From positions 1 through 64,000 of the forward strand of contig JBFHQE010000005.1 in assembly GCA_041592335.1 (NCBI GenBank): a stretch of 64,000 nucleotides of DNA. Direction: 5' to 3'. Numbering within the stretch: position 1 is the stretch's first letter; each line of letters begins with the position of its first letter. This stretch comes from JBFHQE01 sp041592335. Lineage in GTDB: Bacteria > Pseudomonadota > Gammaproteobacteria > Thiohalobacterales > Thiohalobacteraceae. The notes under the pieces are model-generated. The model did no database searches and was not told the DNA's origin. It saw only the letters and a program-made list of their open reading frames with translations. Position numbers and translations under genes: made by a program. Shown here piece by piece: positions 1 to 8,067 of this stretch.

Positions 1-11
1 CCGCTCCTACA
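1..11. repeat. Truncated REP-type palindrome end at window edge
   Basis: The first bases, CCGCTCCTACA, are identical to the outer arm of the complete REP pair at 2265-2328. The rest of the element lies outside the window. It sits just downstream of flhB, so a REP probably separates flhB from the next gene, often flhA in this gene order. Only one arm is visible. Confidence 0.6.
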
Positions 12-36
12 AATGACGATTAACAACCGGAGATCG

Positions 37-1179
37 TCAATTCGCTGGCGGGTAGTAATACTCGTCCGGCACCGGAATATCTTTTGGTGTGTGGGGCACA
101 TCGCCACCGGCTTTGGCCGATTTGCGCAGCTGGAACACGTAGGCCAGTACCTGCGCCACACCCAGGTACAGTCCGGCCGGGATTTCCTGATCCAGCTCGG
201 TGCTGTGATACAGCGCACGCGCCAGTGGCGGCGCCTCGAACAGCGGCACGTTATGTTCCATGGCCTTTTCGCGAATCTGGCGGGCGATGTTATCCGCACC
301 CTTGGCGACCACCACGGGCGCGGCGCCTTTAGCGTCATCGTATTTGAGCGCGACTGCAAAGTGCGTCGGGTTGGTGATAACCACGTCGGCCTCGGGAACG
401 GCCTGCATCATACGACGCACAGCCATCTGGAACTGGGTCTCGCGAATCTTGCGCTTGATCTCGGGCTTACCTTCGGTGTCCTTGCTCTCGTCCTTGATTT
501 CCTGCTTGGTCATCTTGAGGTTCTTTTTGTGCTCGTAGACCTGGTACGGGATATCGATCACCGCCAGCACAATCAGCGCACTCGACAGCGCCAGGAACGA
601 CCAGGTCAGAATTTCACCGGCACCGGCAAGCGCGGCGCCCAGTTCGATGAAACCCAGATGCATGATGGATTCCCAGAAATTGGTGAGAATCAACACGGCA
701 ATGCCGCCCACCAGGATGAATTTCGCCAGCGCCTTCAGCATCTCCATCGCGCCCTTGGGAGATACCATGCGCTTGAGCCCCTTGAGAGGATTGAGCTTGT
801 CCAGCTTAGGTTTGAGACTTTCCACGCTGAATGACCAGCCACCCAGCGCCATGGACGCAGCGAACGCCGCCACCACGCTCATGATCAAGAACGGCGTGAT
901 CACGGCCAGGCCTGCCGCGATGTGTTTTTTCATCGCCTCGAACATGCCCACGTTATTGAAAATCTCGCGCCGGTCCAGCGTTAATCCGTCGCTCAACATG
1001 GCGCCCATGTCACGAATCATGGACTCGCCGAATATAATCAGCGCAATCGCGCCCACCACCGTCATCACCATGGTGTTGAGTTCACGGGATCGGGGAATCT
1101 GCCCTTTTCGACGGGCATCATCAATTCGTTTTCCCGTGGGTTCTTCGGTTTTCTCCTGACCGTCCTGATTCTCCGCCAT
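37..1179 (-). CDS. flhB: Flagellar export apparatus protein FlhB
   Basis: FlhB is the inner-membrane substrate-specificity switch of the flagellar type III export gate. The 380-residue length is normal. The N-terminus carries the usual polar TEEPTGKR segment, followed by hydrophobic helices at roughly 35-55, 90-115, 145-165 and 185-210. The cytoplasmic domain contains the autocleavage motif NPTH at residues 270-273. It is the last gene of the fliL-to-flhB run and starts 3 bases after the fliR stop, which implies one transcript. Downstream is the edge of a REP element. Confidence 0.97.
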   Translation of the reverse strand: MAENQDGQEKTEEPTGKRIDDARRKGQIPRSRELNTMVMTVVGAIALIIFGESMIRDMGAMLSDGLTLDRREIFNNVGMFEAMKKHIAAGLAVITPFLIMSVVAAFAASMALGGWSFSVESLKPKLDKLNPLKGLKRMVSPKGAMEMLKALAKFILVGGIAVLILTNFWESIMHLGFIELGAALAGAGEILTWSFLALSSALIVLAVIDIPYQVYEHKKNLKMTKQEIKDESKDTEGKPEIKRKIRETQFQMAVRRMMQAVPEADVVITNPTHFAVALKYDDAKGAAPVVVAKGADNIARQIREKAMEHNVPLFEAPPLARALYHSTELDQEIPAGLYLGVAQVLAYVFQLRKSAKAGGDVPHTPKDIPVPDEYYYPPAN

Positions 1180-1182
1180 GGA

Positions 1183-1959
1183 CTACTCCACCGTGCCGAA
1201 ACTGATCATGACCGCGGTCATGTCCGTTATCAGGGCTTCAAATTGCGGGATGAAATTGGGCAGGCTGACCATCATGACAACAAACCCAAGCGTGAGTGTG
1301 ATCGGGAAACCGATACCAAAGACATTCAACTGCGGGGCGGCACGGGTGACAATGCCGAAGGCAATGTTGGTCAGCAGCAGGGCTGTCACCGCCGGAATGG
1401 CGATCATCACGCCGCCAGCCAGCAGGCGTCCGCCCCAGGCAAAAATGGACATGTAATCTTCGCGCACCAGGCCACTGGTGGAAATCGGCATGCTGTGAAA
1501 ACTGTCCGCCAGCACGGCTATCAGGGCCAGGTGGCCGTTCATCACCAGAAACAGCAGAGTCGCGATAGTCACGTAATACTGCGACACCACCGGCACCTGT
1601 ACACCGTTTTGCGGATCGACCATGGATGAAAAACCCAGGCCCATGCTGAGCGCAATGGTATGGCCGCCCATCACCACGGCGGAAAACAGCATCTGCAACA
1701 TCAGCCCCATGGCCACGCCAATCAGAATTTGCTGCACAGTAATCAACATGGACTCGGCGCTTAATGGGTCAACCGCGGGCGCGGCCGGAATGGTCGGCAT
1801 CAATACAACGGTAATCACCAGCGCCATTACAATACGGACACGCTTTGGCACCAGTCGCCCACCGAAAACCGGCGCCACCATTAGTGCCACGCCGATACGT
1901 GTCATGGGCCAGATAAAATCGCCCAGCCATCCGGCAATCTGACTGGTCGTGATCAGCAT
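1183..1959 (-). CDS. fliR: Flagellar export apparatus protein FliR
   Basis: FliR is an integral membrane subunit of the export gate and assembles with FliP and FliQ. The 258-residue product has about six hydrophobic segments, including residues 10-30, 38-60, 125-150 and 180-235, and the usual family length. It is spaced 2 bases from fliQ and 3 bases from flhB, so it is translated within the same operon. Nothing unusual is visible. Confidence 0.96.
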   Translation of the reverse strand: MLITTSQIAGWLGDFIWPMTRIGVALMVAPVFGGRLVPKRVRIVMALVITVVLMPTIPAAPAVDPLSAESMLITVQQILIGVAMGLMLQMLFSAVVMGGHTIALSMGLGFSSMVDPQNGVQVPVVSQYYVTIATLLFLVMNGHLALIAVLADSFHSMPISTSGLVREDYMSIFAWGGRLLAGGVMIAIPAVTALLLTNIAFGIVTRAAPQLNVFGIGFPITLTLGFVVMMVSLPNFIPQFEALITDMTAVMISFGTVE

Positions 1960-1961
1960 GC

Positions 1962-2231
1962 TCAGCCTATGACGTACGGGATGCTTTCTATCATGCGCTT
2001 GGTGAAGTTCACCATTTGCTCAAGCAGAAAGTCCCCACCCACCAGAATGACAACGCCGATGGTTATCAGCTTGGGGATGAAAGTCAGGGTCATTTCATTA
2101 ATCTGGGTAGCCGCCTGGAAGAGTGAAATCATCAAACCCACCGCCAGTGACGCCAGCAACATCGGGCCCGCCAGAATAGCTGTTATTTCCAGGGTCTGGC
2201 GAGCAATTGTCATTACGGCTTCAGGTGTCAT
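1962..2231 (-). CDS. fliQ: Flagellar export apparatus protein FliQ
   Basis: FliQ is a small two-helix membrane protein of the export gate. The 89-residue sequence begins MTPEAVMTIARQTLE and has hydrophobic stretches near 15-38 and 52-72, as expected. It is separated from fliP by about 110 bases that contain a complete REP palindrome pair. This is the only sizeable gap in the fliL-flhB run. Confidence 0.96.
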   Translation of the reverse strand: MTPEAVMTIARQTLEITAILAGPMLLASLAVGLMISLFQAATQINEMTLTFIPKLITIGVVILVGGDFLLEQMVNFTKRMIESIPYVIG

Positions 2232-2264
2232 GGCGATTACTCCAATAAAATTATATGAACCACC

Positions 2265-2328
2265 TGTAGGAGCGGCCTTGGCCGCGAATCAATGATCAGT
2301 ACTGTTCGCGGGTAAACCCGCTCCTACA
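2265..2328. repeat. Paired inverted REP-type palindromes (BIME-like)
   Basis: Two related palindromic units face each other. The left unit (2265-2289) starts TGTAGGAGCGG and contains the hairpin GCGGCC-TT-GGCCGC. The right unit (2305-2328) contains GCGGGT-AA-ACCCGC and ends CCGCTCCTACA. The outer 11 bases are exact inverted copies, so the whole can also fold as one long stem. This closely resembles the REP elements of Pseudomonas and related bacteria, which RAYT transposases mobilise. It lies inside the operon between fliP and fliQ and could affect message stability. Confidence 0.85.
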
Positions 2329-2341
2329 ATGATATGAATAA

Positions 2342-3085
2342 CTACACGTAAAAACTCGATGCCAGCGTACCCATAACCAATGGCCAGCCATCGATCAATA
2401 CAAACAACATGATCTTGAATGGCAAGGAGATGATCATCGGCGACAACATCATCATCCCCATCGACATCAACAGGCTGGCAACCACCAGGTCCAGCACAAT
2501 GAAAGGAATCAGAATCATAAAGCCGATCTGGAACGCGGTTTTCAGTTCACTGGTAATAAAGGACGGCAACAATAGCGAGGAAGGAATTTCTTCCGCCGAC
2601 TCGACCGGTTCCGCGCCGGAAATCTGCGCAAACATATCGATGTCCGTCTGGCGGGTTTGCGCCACCATGAATTCATGGAAAGGCTCGGCCGCGCGCTTGG
2701 CGGCATCCGCGGTTGTCATTTCATCATTCATGTAGGGTTGCACGGCGTTGTTGTATACATCCGTGAATACCGGCGCCATGATGAAGAAAGTCAGAAACAG
2801 AGACAGGCCGACCAGAATCTGGTTCGATGGCGACTGCATGGTGCCGAGTGCCTGACGCAGAATAGCCAGCACGATCAGGATACGAGTAAAGGACGTCATC
2901 GCCATCAACAGCGCCGGCAGGAAACCGATCGCGGTCATGATCGCCAGCACCTGAATACTCAGCGTATAGGTCTGGTTACCATTAATATCATTCTGTACCT
3001 GGAACGCGGCAATCCCCGGCTCGGCAACGACAATGGTCGGCAACAACAGCAGTAACAACGCGGCAAAACGGCTCAGGATTTTCAT
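2342..3085 (-). CDS. fliP: Flagellar export apparatus protein FliP
   Basis: FliP forms the core ring of the export gate. The 247-residue product has a cleavable signal peptide (residues 1-21, hydrophobic run followed by VVAEP), typical of FliP. Four membrane segments follow, with a periplasmic part between residues about 100 and 185. Its start overlaps the fliO stop by 4 bases, showing translational coupling. Confidence 0.97.
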   Translation of the reverse strand: MKILSRFAALLLLLLPTIVVAEPGIAAFQVQNDINGNQTYTLSIQVLAIMTAIGFLPALLMAMTSFTRILIVLAILRQALGTMQSPSNQILVGLSLFLTFFIMAPVFTDVYNNAVQPYMNDEMTTADAAKRAAEPFHEFMVAQTRQTDIDMFAQISGAEPVESAEEIPSSLLLPSFITSELKTAFQIGFMILIPFIVLDLVVASLLMSMGMMMLSPMIISLPFKIMLFVLIDGWPLVMGTLASSFYV

Positions 3086-3525
3086 GGCTTCTGTCCCTTG
3101 AGTGCCGCTTTAAGATTGTCGCTGAAACTGCCCCGCGTGTTTGTCGAAGCACTGGCGTCAAGCGGTTCATTCAGTACATGCAGTGTCTGCACGTGGCCCG
3201 GTGCAACACCGACCAGCAATTGCGTGTCGCCCGCCTGGACCAGCACGATACGTTCACGCGTGCCCAGCGAAAGTCCGCCAATAACTTTCAGATTGCCACT
3301 CACACCGGCCTGAAACCCGGTAAAACGGCGCATTATCCAGGCCAGAGCAAACATCAGCGCAATCACAATAATGAGGCCAAACAACATCTGCATGATGTTG
3401 CCGGAGCTGACCGGATCGGCAACTTCCGGTCGCGTTACCCCGGGAAGTTTTTCCTCTGCCAGCGCCGATGCGCTGATAACAGTCAGCATCAGCGCACCCA
3501 GCGAACGGATATGAACAGGGATCAT
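3082..3525 (-). CDS. fliO: Flagellar biosynthesis protein FliO
   Basis: FliO is the small membrane protein that helps assemble the FliP ring. The product has a probable N-terminal signal sequence ending SASALAEE (about residue 24), one transmembrane helix near 44-66 and a cytoplasmic tail with the family pattern GLSLGTRERIVLVQAGD. At 147 residues it is a normal length. It overlaps fliP by 4 bases and abuts fliN with a 1-base overlap. Confidence 0.92.
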   Translation of the reverse strand: MIPVHIRSLGALMLTVISASALAEEKLPGVTRPEVADPVSSGNIMQMLFGLIIVIALMFALAWIMRRFTGFQAGVSGNLKVIGGLSLGTRERIVLVQAGDTQLLVGVAPGHVQTLHVLNEPLDASASTNTRGSFSDNLKAALKGQKP

Positions 3526-3926
3526 TATTTCAGCTTCTTCACACGCTCGGCCGGGCTGACCACGTCCGTCAGACGGATACCGAACTTTTCATTGACCACA
3601 ACCACCTCGCCGTGCGCGACCAGGGTACCGTTGACCAGTACATCCATCGGTTCACCCGCCAGCCGATCCAGCTCCACCACCGAACCCTGGTTCAATTGCA
3701 GCAGGTTGCGAATCGGAATCTTGGTGCGGCCAATCTCCATGGCAATGGTCACCGGTATATCCAGGATCATATCCATGTTGGTATCTTCATTACCCGTGTG
3801 CGGCATGCCGTCATCGGTCAGCTCATCCAGTTCGGTTGCTTCAATGCCGGATTCGACTTCATCCTGCTCGGCCAGTGCCGCAGCCCAATCGTCCGACATC
3901 GCATCCTGATCTATATCATCACTCAT
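3525..3926 (-). CDS. fliN: Flagellar motor switch protein FliN
   Basis: FliN is a C-ring component that controls rotation direction and docks the export ATPase complex. The 133-residue product has an acidic N-terminal third followed by the SpoA-type domain from about residue 50. That domain carries the pattern LLQLNQGSVVELDRLAGEP and ends with the usual LTDVVSPAERVKKL region. It lies 12 bases downstream of fliM. Confidence 0.96.
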   Translation of the reverse strand: MSDDIDQDAMSDDWAAALAEQDEVESGIEATELDELTDDGMPHTGNEDTNMDMILDIPVTIAMEIGRTKIPIRNLLQLNQGSVVELDRLAGEPMDVLVNGTLVAHGEVVVVNEKFGIRLTDVVSPAERVKKLK

Positions 3927-3938
3927 GACACTCTCCCG

Positions 3939-4943
3939 TTATCTGCCCGGTGTTGCTTCAACCAGGACAGGTAAATTTGTTCCCACGCGCCCGGTAATCT
4001 TGATAGCGCGATTGCCGTTGTGTTTGCCCAGCACGCCGCGAAACAGCGGAATTTCTTCCGAGCGCACCAGCACCTTTTCCGGCAGATCAATCGGAATCAC
4101 ATCGCCCGCCTTCATGCTCTGCAATTCCTTGTAGGTGATCGTGGCCTCGGTCAGAATGCTGACCAGCTCGATTTCAGCACCTTTCATTTCTTCCTTGATC
4201 GCGTATTTCCAGCGCTCGTCGACTTCGCTGCGGTCCGATTGCACACCGGCATCCAGCAGGTCGCGAATCGGTTCGACCATGGCATACGGCAGGGTGACAT
4301 GCATCGCGCCGCCACCGCCCTCGAGCTCCACATGGAAAGTCGACACCACCACGACCTCGGTCGGGCTGACGATATTGGCAAACTGTGGATTGACTTCCGA
4401 ATTGCTGTATTCAAACTCGACCGGCATGACAGGACGCCAGGCCTGTTGCAGGTCTTCGAAACATTTCAGCAGCATCTTGTGAATGACCTGCTGCTCGGTC
4501 ATGGTGAATTCACGACCTTCGATCTTGGTATGGAAACGACCATCGCCGCCAAAGTAGTTATCGACGACACTGAACACCAGCTTGGGGTCGAAAACGAACA
4601 ACCCGGTACCGCGCAGTGGATTGATCTTGACCAGGTTCAGGCTGGTCGGCACGAACAGGCTGTGTACGTACTCGCCAAACTTGAGCATCTGAACACCGCC
4701 AACGGAAATTTCCGCCTGGCGACGCAGCAGGTTGAACAAAGTGATGCGGAAATAACGCGCGAAACGTTCATTGATCATTTCCAGCGTGGGCATGCGCCCA
4801 CGGACAATGCGGTCCTGACTGGTAAAGTCGTAGGATTGCGCCTCGCCATCGCCAAGCCCGTCATCGCCCTCGGTTTCGACATCACCGCTACCGACCCCGT
4901 GCAGGAGGGCATCAATTTCTTCTTGTGAAAGTAAATCGCTCAA
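3939..4943 (-). CDS. fliM: Flagellar motor switch protein FliM
   Basis: FliM is the C-ring protein that binds phosphorylated CheY. The N-terminus MSDLLSQEEIDALLHG matches the conserved CheY-binding segment. The middle domain spans about residues 45-240 and the C-terminal SpoA domain about 255-330. At 334 residues the length is typical. It lies 9 bases downstream of fliL and 12 bases upstream of fliN. A long open frame on the opposite strand here is a coding shadow. Confidence 0.97.
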   Translation of the reverse strand: MSDLLSQEEIDALLHGVGSGDVETEGDDGLGDGEAQSYDFTSQDRIVRGRMPTLEMINERFARYFRITLFNLLRRQAEISVGGVQMLKFGEYVHSLFVPTSLNLVKINPLRGTGLFVFDPKLVFSVVDNYFGGDGRFHTKIEGREFTMTEQQVIHKMLLKCFEDLQQAWRPVMPVEFEYSNSEVNPQFANIVSPTEVVVVSTFHVELEGGGGAMHVTLPYAMVEPIRDLLDAGVQSDRSEVDERWKYAIKEEMKGAEIELVSILTEATITYKELQSMKAGDVIPIDLPEKVLVRSEEIPLFRGVLGKHNGNRAIKITGRVGTNLPVLVEATPGR

Positions 4944-4952
4944 GGTTGGCCT

Positions 4953-5519
4953 CTACTGCATCACAAAGCTGGTGAAGTAAATGGTTTCCAGGCGACCGTC
5001 GCCAGTCAGTTCCTTCAATACATTGCGCGTTGCGTTAACCACATCCTCACGCAATTTCTCGGCGCCTTCCGTGGTGTTCAGTTCTTCGGGATTACGGCCC
5101 TGCAGCAGGGTTACGATGGCATGGCGAATGGCGGGCAGATTGTTTCTCACATTATCCAGCACGGCCGAATCGCGGTCCCCCGCCTGCATGGAAATCTGCA
5201 TAAAACGCACGTCGTAGTCCGCGGAAAAATTCACCACGAATGCCGGTTCCATCGGGAGATACTGCATCGGACCCTTGGCTGCCCCGGCTGCGGGCGCAGC
5301 GGCTGTACTGGGCGCGGCTGCTTCCGCGCCTTCGACGGTTGCGACCTCTGCCGCTGGTGGCGGCTCGTCACCGCCCGACAACAGGAAAAACGCGGCTGCA
5401 GCGCCACCAAGAATAACTACCAGCGCGATCGCGCCGATGATGATCCATTTTTTGCCGCCACCGCCGGCGGCACCGCCCTCGGCTTCGACATCCAGATCGA
5501 GATCTTCTTCTTCCGCCAT
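4953..5519 (-). CDS. fliL: Flagellar basal body-associated protein FliL
   Basis: FliL is a single-pass membrane protein that supports stator function. From the chosen start (188 residues) it has an acidic Gly-rich N-terminus, one transmembrane helix at about 23-45 and a periplasmic stomatin-like domain. A longer frame would begin at 5564, but this overlaps the -12 box of a sigma-54 promoter at 5560-5575, so translation must begin lower. The ATG at 5519 has an AAGGGA site 8 bases upstream. fliL is the first gene of the fliL-flhB operon. Confidence 0.95.
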   Translation of the reverse strand: MAEEEDLDLDVEAEGGAAGGGGKKWIIIGAIALVVILGGAAAAFFLLSGGDEPPPAAEVATVEGAEAAAPSTAAAPAAGAAKGPMQYLPMEPAFVVNFSADYDVRFMQISMQAGDRDSAVLDNVRNNLPAIRHAIVTLLQGRNPEELNTTEGAEKLREDVVNATRNVLKELTGDGRLETIYFTSFVMQ

Positions 5520-5559
5520 GAACTGTATCCCTTGGTCATTAAATAGCTGACTGAGAGAT

Positions 5560-5575
5560 AGCAAGACCTATGCCA
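5560..5575 (-). promoter_or_regulatory. Sigma-54 promoter of the fliL operon
   Basis: Read on the minus strand, the sequence is TGGCATA-GGTC-TTGCT. It matches the -24/-12 consensus TGGCACR-N4-TTGCW with exact GG/GC spacing. Transcription would begin near 5549, about 30 bases before the fliL ATG. The expected activator is FlrA or FlrC. Confidence 0.85.
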
Positions 5576-5707
5576 CAGAATGGGAAATATTTTTTATTAA
5601 TTAAAACAGAATGTTAAAAGCGAGATAAATCAGGATGGCGAGGATTTGACGCGTCGATCGGAGAATCTTCACGGGGGAGGCATCGCTGCCGTCAAGCAAT
5701 TGCCAGC

Positions 5708-7951
5708 TTAATGCGCTGGCCCCTGAACCGGTTGCCGTGTCATCCACTCGGAGAAATCCGCGCGTTCCATCGGCGTGCCGACGCGGTAGCCCTGCACTTC
5801 ATCACAGCCCAGGCTGTCGAGCATCCGCCAGCTGTCGTCGGTTTCGACCCCCTCCGCCACCACGCGGAAACCCAGGTTGTGGCCCAGCTCGATGATGGAG
5901 CGAACGATGACGCCGTCACTGTCGCTCCCGGTATTTTGCTTGAGGAATGATCGGTCGATCTTGATGGATTGAATCGGCAGACGCTTGAGCGACGAGAGCG
6001 AGGAATAGCCGGTTCCGAAATCATCCACGGACACCTTGACGCCCATTTCGCTGAACCTGCCGAGCATCATGTTGGCATGCTCGAGATCTTCGATGAGGAT
6101 GTCCTCGGTTATCTCGATTTCCAGGCACTCGCCACCGACACCGGCTTCGCTTAGCGCCCACTGGATACGATCCAGAAAACGCGGCGTACGGAATGAATGC
6201 GCCGACACATTGACCGACACGGGCAGGTTGATGCCTACGGCACGCCATTCCTTGCACTGGCGCAATGCCGTGACCAGTACCCAGTTGGTGATGGGCGACA
6301 TCAGCCCCAACTGCTCCGCGACGTGCAGAAACTTGGCTGGGCCAACCACGCCATCATGCGGATGGTGCCAGCGTAACAGCGCCTCGGCGCCGCACACCTG
6401 CATAGTGCGCATGTCCAGTCTAGGCTGATAATAAAGTTCGAATTCGTTGCGTTCGAGCGCATGACGCAACTGGCCGGAAACCTGCAGCTGCCTGGCGCTG
6501 TCATCCTTATCGCCATGGTCGTAAAACTCGTAGCCCTGGTCGCTACGCTTGGCGCGATACATGGCCACATCGGCGCGATTCAGCAAGGTGTCAGTATCGG
6601 AACCGTGATCGGGATAAATCGCGATACCGATTGCCGTACTAAAGAACAGCTCCTCCTGCTGATACAGGAAAGGCTCCTTGAAGCAGTCCATTATCTTGCG
6701 CGCCACCTTGGTACCGGCACGCTGCGGGTTATCCACTTCCGGCATCAGGATGGCGAACTCATCGCTGCCCATGCGCGCCAGTGTGTCGGATTCACGCAGC
6801 GCCGCCTGCAACCGCACCGCCACCTGTCGCAACAAGCCATCGCCGGCGGTATGTCCCAGGGTATCGTTAACCATCTTGAAATGATTCAGGTCGAGCAGCA
6901 TCAGCACCGATTTCCGCCCACCGGAGCGTTGCCCCTGTGAAATAGCCTGGCTGACCCGGTCATAAAACAGTGTGCGGTTGGCAAGATCCGTCAGCACATC
7001 CTTGGTTGCCTTGGTCTCCAGCACCGACAAGGCTTCGCGCTGTGCCGTGATGTCTTCCATCATCCCATCGATACGCGCTACGCGACGGCGTACCCGGGTG
7101 GGATAGAGATGCAGCATGAACCAGCGTTCCTGCCCCTTGCATTCGGCACGCACGGCGACACTGGCCTGCTCGCCACTGACTGCCGACTGCCAGACAGAGG
7201 CCAGCTTTTCCTGGTCATCCGCATGAACCTTGTCCATGCAGGGAATCGGCGAGCATATGCCATCGGTACAAAGCGCCTCGGTAGCCGGACTCGCGTACAG
7301 GATTTCATTCGTCTTCACATCCACCGACCAGAGCATTTGCGGTATGTTGGACAATAACTGTTCGACCCGTCCGCGCTCATCGGCAATGGATTCGTTCGCC
7401 TGCGAGTAATCCTGCTCCACGCTGTCCCAGTAACACTGCAGCAGCATGCCCATGTTGATGAAGACCCGCTTGATGACGGCTTCTTCCAGCGCAATGGCAT
7501 TTTCCTGGGTGATATCCGGAATATCGCGTATCAACTTGGTAAGGTGATCGAGATAGAGCCGATGGGCGCCCATCATCCAGATGGGTTTAATCTCGGCCAG
7601 ACCAAAGTCACTGGCACTGGATAAAGGCTCAAACCTGGGATCAAGCAATGACACCAGTTGCTGCAAATGACTGCGCACCAGGTCACCGACGTTGCCACCC
7701 TCGCGTTCAAAGCTGTACAGCACATCGGCGGTGGCGGGATTATCAAACAGGAAATCGTAATAGGCCTGCGCGAAACTGGCAGCGCCTTGAGCAAGTGGGG
7801 TGTGAAAATCAGCGAGGACAGCGGTATCTGCGCCGCTTAACTGCAGCACATAATTAAATTCCTTGCGCAGCTCCCGTATGCGCTGTTCCATCCAGTCGGA
7901 CGAAACCTTCTCGCGCAAAGAACGGCGCTTGTGTCCGATTCCTCCAGCCAT
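5708..7951 (-). CDS. GGDEF-EAL c-di-GMP enzyme with probable globin-coupled sensor and PAS domain
   Basis: This 747-residue protein joins a helical N-terminal domain (about 25-180) to a PAS-like domain (about 195-310), a GGDEF domain (about 315-480) and an EAL domain (about 490-740). The cyclase signature is GSDEF at 395-399, with an RESD inhibitory site at 386-389. The EAL domain keeps EALLRW (523-528) and DDFGTGYS (643-650), so phosphodiesterase activity is likely. The N-terminal domain resembles globin-coupled sensors, with MMGAH (His130) as the candidate haem ligand; this is an inference. It lies between fliK and fliL on the same strand. The start at 7951 has a poor ribosome site, and Met at 7891 is an alternative. 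Confidence 0.9.
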   Translation of the reverse strand: MAGGIGHKRRSLREKVSSDWMEQRIRELRKEFNYVLQLSGADTAVLADFHTPLAQGAASFAQAYYDFLFDNPATADVLYSFEREGGNVGDLVRSHLQQLVSLLDPRFEPLSSASDFGLAEIKPIWMMGAHRLYLDHLTKLIRDIPDITQENAIALEEAVIKRVFINMGMLLQCYWDSVEQDYSQANESIADERGRVEQLLSNIPQMLWSVDVKTNEILYASPATEALCTDGICSPIPCMDKVHADDQEKLASVWQSAVSGEQASVAVRAECKGQERWFMLHLYPTRVRRRVARIDGMMEDITAQREALSVLETKATKDVLTDLANRTLFYDRVSQAISQGQRSGGRKSVLMLLDLNHFKMVNDTLGHTAGDGLLRQVAVRLQAALRESDTLARMGSDEFAILMPEVDNPQRAGTKVARKIMDCFKEPFLYQQEELFFSTAIGIAIYPDHGSDTDTLLNRADVAMYRAKRSDQGYEFYDHGDKDDSARQLQVSGQLRHALERNEFELYYQPRLDMRTMQVCGAEALLRWHHPHDGVVGPAKFLHVAEQLGLMSPITNWVLVTALRQCKEWRAVGINLPVSVNVSAHSFRTPRFLDRIQWALSEAGVGGECLEIEITEDILIEDLEHANMMLGRFSEMGVKVSVDDFGTGYSSLSSLKRLPIQSIKIDRSFLKQNTGSDSDGVIVRSIIELGHNLGFRVVAEGVETDDSWRMLDSLGCDEVQGYRVGTPMERADFSEWMTRQPVQGPAH

Positions 7952-7972
7952 AGCTTATTAATAATGTTCTTA

Positions 7973-7980
7973 TTATCGAC
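7973..7980 (-). promoter_or_regulatory. Possible sigma-28 -10 box upstream of the GGDEF-EAL gene
   Basis: On the minus strand GTCGATAA differs in one base from the FliA -10 box GCCGATAA and lies 21 bases before the ATG at 7951. The expected TAAA-type -35 box 11 bases further up is not convincing, so this is only a candidate. Confidence 0.25.
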
Positions 7981-8067
7981 AGACGCACCGTACCATAAGA
8001 CCTGGACAGGGCACAATCGTTTTCCTGGTGATTTTTCATGAGTCACAGCTGGACTCAAAGGCTTAGC

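Noticed and set aside
13..834. 273-residue open frame opposite flhB
   Set aside because: It is His/Arg-rich and antisense to FlhB, a typical shadow frame.
4020..4928. 302-residue open frame opposite fliM
   Set aside because: It is antisense to a clear FliM, has no ribosome site or recognisable motif, and arises from G+C-rich codon structure.
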